DNA from: JALYUA01 sp039933215
Lineage (GTDB): Bacteria; Acidobacteriota; Thermoanaerobaculia; UBA5066; Gp7-AA6
Direction of reading: 5' to 3'
Assembly (NCBI GenBank): GCA_039933215.1
Contig: JBDTOO010000004.1
Span: 1 to 64,000, forward strand
DNA: 64,000 nt
The translations under genes and the position numbers were made by a program. Below, one piece after another: positions 62,176 through 64,000 of this stretch (its first letter is position 1; each line of letters starts with the position of its first letter). Under the pieces are notes generated by a model. That model was not told the origin of the DNA. It did no database searches and saw only the letters and a list, made by a program, of their open reading frames with translations.

Positions 62176-62670
62176 CTACTGCTGGGTGCCTTCGGGCCAC
62201 TGCAGGAAGGCGCCGTCCGCATACGCGATGTCGTCGTTGAAGTCCGTCGTCGTGCCGCAGACGAGCGTCGTGTTGATGGTCTTGTTGCGTCCGCCCGACT
62301 GGATCCGATAGTTGTTGCCCGGCGTGTCGCTCGAGTAGTTCATCGCCGCCGACCAGCCGTCGACCTTCGGGGGCTGCGCGATGTACGTCGGCGAGAGATT
62401 CGTGAACGACGCAGTGGCGAGCGCCACGTTCGAGCCGCCCGTGTACAAGCCCGCGGCGCAAGCGGCGGCCGGGTACTTGTTGTTGTCGACCGCGTAGGAC
62501 TCGACCGCCGTCGCCAGCGCCCGCATGTCCGACATGGTCCGCTTCTGCTTGCCGCGCTGCACGGCGTTCAGAAGGTTGGGGATCGCAATCGCGGCCAGGA
62601 TGCCGATGATCGCGATGACGATCAGAAGCTCGATCAGAGTGAAACCCGACTCCGCTTTTCTTGGGGACAT
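62176..62670 (-). CDS. Type IV pilin-like protein (copy 2)
   Basis: The 164-residue product has leader MSPRKAESG, then FTLIELLIVIAIIGILAAIA. After the leader it is identical, residue for residue as I read it, to copy 3. The Cys pair is YPAAACAAGLYTGG and NTTLVCGTTTDF. AAAGGATG precedes the ATG. It lies downstream of a terminator belonging to copy 3, so it may need read-through or a promoter of its own; no sigma-54 site is seen in its 134-bp leader. Confidence 0.93.
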   Translation of the reverse strand: MSPRKAESGFTLIELLIVIAIIGILAAIAIPNLLNAVQRGKQKRTMSDMRALATAVESYAVDNNKYPAAACAAGLYTGGSNVALATASFTNLSPTYIAQPPKVDGWSAAMNYSSDTPGNNYRIQSGGRNKTINTTLVCGTTTDFNDDIAYADGAFLQWPEGTQQ

Positions 62671-63275
62671 TTGGTCATCCTTTGGTCACGAAGGCCTGGA
62701 CCGGGAGCCGCTTCGGCGATAGGAGCGGGACAGATTCCCGGCCGGAGAGTTCAAAAAAAAACGGTCCCGACCGGGTCGGGACCGTTTCCCTGGGCAACGC
62801 CCGATTACTGCTGGGTCCCTTCGGGCCACTGCAGGAAGGCGCCGTCCGCATACGCGATGTCGTCGTTGAAGTCCGTCGTCGTGCCGCAGACGAGCGTCGT
62901 GTTGATGGTCTTGTTGCGTCCGCCCGACTGGATCCGATAGTTGTTGCCCGGCGTGTCGCTCGAGTAGTTCATCGCCGCCGACCAGCCGTCGACCTTCGGG
63001 GGCTGCGCGATGTACGTCGGCGAGAGATTCGTGAACGACGCAGTGGCGAGCGCCACGTTCGAGCCGCCCGTGTACAAGCCCGCGGCGCAAGCGGCGGCCG
63101 GGTACTTGTTGTTGTCGACCGCGTAGGACTCGACCGCCGTCGCCAGCGCCCGCATGTCCGACATGGTCCGCTTCTGCTTGCCGCGCTGCACGGCGTTCAG
63201 AAGGTTGGGGATCGCAATCGCGGCCAGGATGCCGATGATCGCGATGACGATCAGAAGCTCGATCAGAGTGAAACC
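62189..63275. repeat. Tandem duplication of a pilin gene (62189-62646 and 62818-63275)
   Basis: The two 458-bp blocks match base for base by eye with an offset of 629 bp. Only one codon near the stop and the leader region differ at the edges. Third positions are also unchanged, so the duplication is recent or is kept uniform by gene conversion. Confidence 0.9.
62753..62786 (-). terminator. Rho-independent terminator after pilin copy 3
   Basis: On the minus strand AACGGTCCCGA pairs perfectly with TCGGGACCGTT around a 5-nt loop, and a run of eight T follows. It is 18 bp beyond the copy 3 stop, and separates it from copy 2. Confidence 0.92.
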
Positions 63276-63293
63276 GGATTCCCGTTTCTTCAT
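62805..63293 (-). CDS. Type IV pilin-like protein (copy 3, probable major pilin)
   Basis: The 162-residue product has leader MKKRESG, then FTLIELLIVIAIIGILAAIA, with a Cys pair (YPAAACAAG and TLVCGTT). The start has GGGAGGGAAG just upstream. This is the only pilin of the three with its own strong signals on both sides: a sigma-54 promoter at 63337-63352 and an excellent terminator at 62753-62786. It is therefore the best candidate for the highly expressed major pilin. Confidence 0.95.
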   Translation of the reverse strand: MKKRESGFTLIELLIVIAIIGILAAIAIPNLLNAVQRGKQKRTMSDMRALATAVESYAVDNNKYPAAACAAGLYTGGSNVALATASFTNLSPTYIAQPPKVDGWSAAMNYSSDTPGNNYRIQSGGRNKTINTTLVCGTTTDFNDDIAYADGAFLQWPEGTQQ

Positions 63294-63336
63294 CTTCCCT
63301 CCCTGTTTTCTATGCTGTTGAGTTCGCCCGGTATAG

Positions 63337-63352
63337 AGCAAGGGGGAAGCCA
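63337..63352 (-). promoter_or_regulatory. Sigma-54 promoter for the major pilin
   Basis: The minus strand reads TGGCTTCCCCCTTGCT: -24 TGGC and -12 TTGCT with the exact ten bases between GG and GC. Transcription would start near 63326, giving a leader of about 30 nt. PilA genes are classically under sigma-54 and PilR control, and a PilR-like activator is present in the window. Confidence 0.72.
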
Positions 63353-63425
63353 GAGAGCGTGGCATTCAAGTCTTTCAAAATCAACGATTTGCGATCCAGG
63401 CCCCGAAGGCCCATGACGCGTTTTG

Positions 63426-64000
63426 TCACTTTGCGGCCGGAGACGGTGACGAAATGCCGTCCGGGAAAAAGGCGAACTCCAGGAGCACCTGGTCCATCAG
63501 CTCGACGCCGCGGAGGTAGTCGCGCAGGAAAACGCGCTCGTCATTCCCGTGGCGGCGGACCTCGTCGGTGATGTTGTAGGGGATGGGCGAGAAACCGTAG
63601 GCAGGATAGCCGCGGGCGCGAAAGGAGCTGCTCGTGGTCGTCCCCCCGAAGGTCGGAAGAGGGCCAAAGGGCACGCCGGGATTCAGCGCCTGGGTGACCC
63701 GCTCCAGGAGATCCGTGAGCGCGGTCGGGTAGGGGCTCGCCCTGGTGGCTCCGGAGGAGAGGCGCTCCCGGATCGCGACCCCTTCCTCCTTCGCGGCGGC
63801 GGCGATCGTCTCCAGAAACGGGTCGGGCGCCTGGCCGGGCGGCACCGAGACCACGGCGTAACCGCGGTAGGTGGCCGTCTGCCCGGGAGGGTACGGGTAG
63901 GAGCCGGACCAGTGGATCCGCGGCTCGAGGAAGGCCCCGTACCGGTCGGGCAGGAGCGCCAGCTCCTTCGGATCGCGGCGCACCCGGTCCAGGTGGCGCA
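63426..64000 (-). CDS. M20-type peptidase, C-terminal part (start outside window)
   Basis: The visible ~190 residues resemble the C-terminal catalytic half of M20/M25/M40 amidohydrolase-type peptidases. The stretch FGGTTTSSSFRARGYPAYGF, then IPYNITDEVRRHGNDERVFL with its metal-ligand-type His, is characteristic. The part before it, RGYAVVSVPPGQAPDPFLET, is the dimerisation (lid) domain. The frame is still open at base 64000, so the first metal ligands and any signal peptide are missing. It lies 133 bp upstream of the major pilin gene on the same strand and is probably unrelated to it. Confidence 0.78.
   Translation of the reverse strand, partial: RHLDRVRRDPKELALLPDRYGAFLEPRIHWSGSYPYPPGQTATYRGYAVVSVPPGQAPDPFLETIAAAAKEEGVAIRERLSSGATRASPYPTALTDLLERVTQALNPGVPFGPLPTFGGTTTSSSFRARGYPAYGFSPIPYNITDEVRRHGNDERVFLRDYLRGVELMDQVLLEFAFFPDGISSPSPAAK

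Overview
The window is GC-rich DNA (about two thirds G+C by eye) from a Gram-negative bacterium. LptD, a TonB-dependent receptor with a CarboxypepD_reg domain, a TonB C-terminal domain protein and a type IV pilus locus all require an outer membrane. The GWxTD-domain protein, DUF507, an MXAN_5187-like domain and a carboxypeptidase-regulatory receptor point by inference to Acidobacteriota (Thermoanaerobaculia-like) or a close relative. I saw no rRNA, tRNA, CRISPR array, prophage or intact insertion sequence. Genes are tightly packed, with many 4-bp start/stop overlaps, and GTG and TTG starts are common.

0-8.4 kb: the 3' part of a three-cluster ferredoxin gene; a membrane-anchored unknown; a DUF255/thioredoxin-fold protein, a small Cys-rich membrane protein and a histone-deacetylase-like hydrolase as one operon; a repeat-filled intergenic stretch; a secreted S9 peptidase; an LssY_C protein; and a 200-bp MITE.

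7.9-20.0 kb: eleven consecutive minus-strand genes, read from right to left: thiolase, SAM methyltransferase, 3-oxoacid CoA-transferase A and B, LptD, RmlA, RmlB, RmlD, a fused VTE5-like/VTE6-like (DUF92) membrane protein, a UbiA-type prenyltransferase and an unknown. They combine acetoacetyl-CoA metabolism with outer-membrane assembly, nucleotide-sugar synthesis and prenyl-lipid chemistry.

20.3-31.6 kb: RuvX (YqgF) and MltG, then a pseudokinase-TonB fusion, a DsbA-like thiol protein, a GWxTD protein, an alkaline-phosphatase/TPR protein, a heptamer-repeat element, and a large TonB-dependent receptor behind a near-consensus sigma-54 promoter.

31.6-42 kb: a three-gene acyl-CoA carboxylase operon (BCCP, biotin carboxylase, carboxyltransferase), a hairpin-rich spacer, DUF507, a TldD/TldE pair, a TPR protein, an MXAN_5187-like protein, SelA and a small lipoprotein.

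42-63.3 kb: a type IV pilus island. An NtrC/PilR-type sigma-54 activator lies beside an operon of FimT/GspH, PilV, PilW, PilX, PilY1 and an FxLYD-like protein. On the opposite strand are two PilT-like ATPases, the first with a long HEAT-repeat extension. A PilS-like histidine kinase, prepilin peptidase and a YfhO-like membrane protein follow, then three major-pilin-like genes, two of them near-identical tandem copies. The outermost pilin has a sigma-54 promoter, matching the PilS/PilR-type genes. The window ends in an M20-type peptidase gene.
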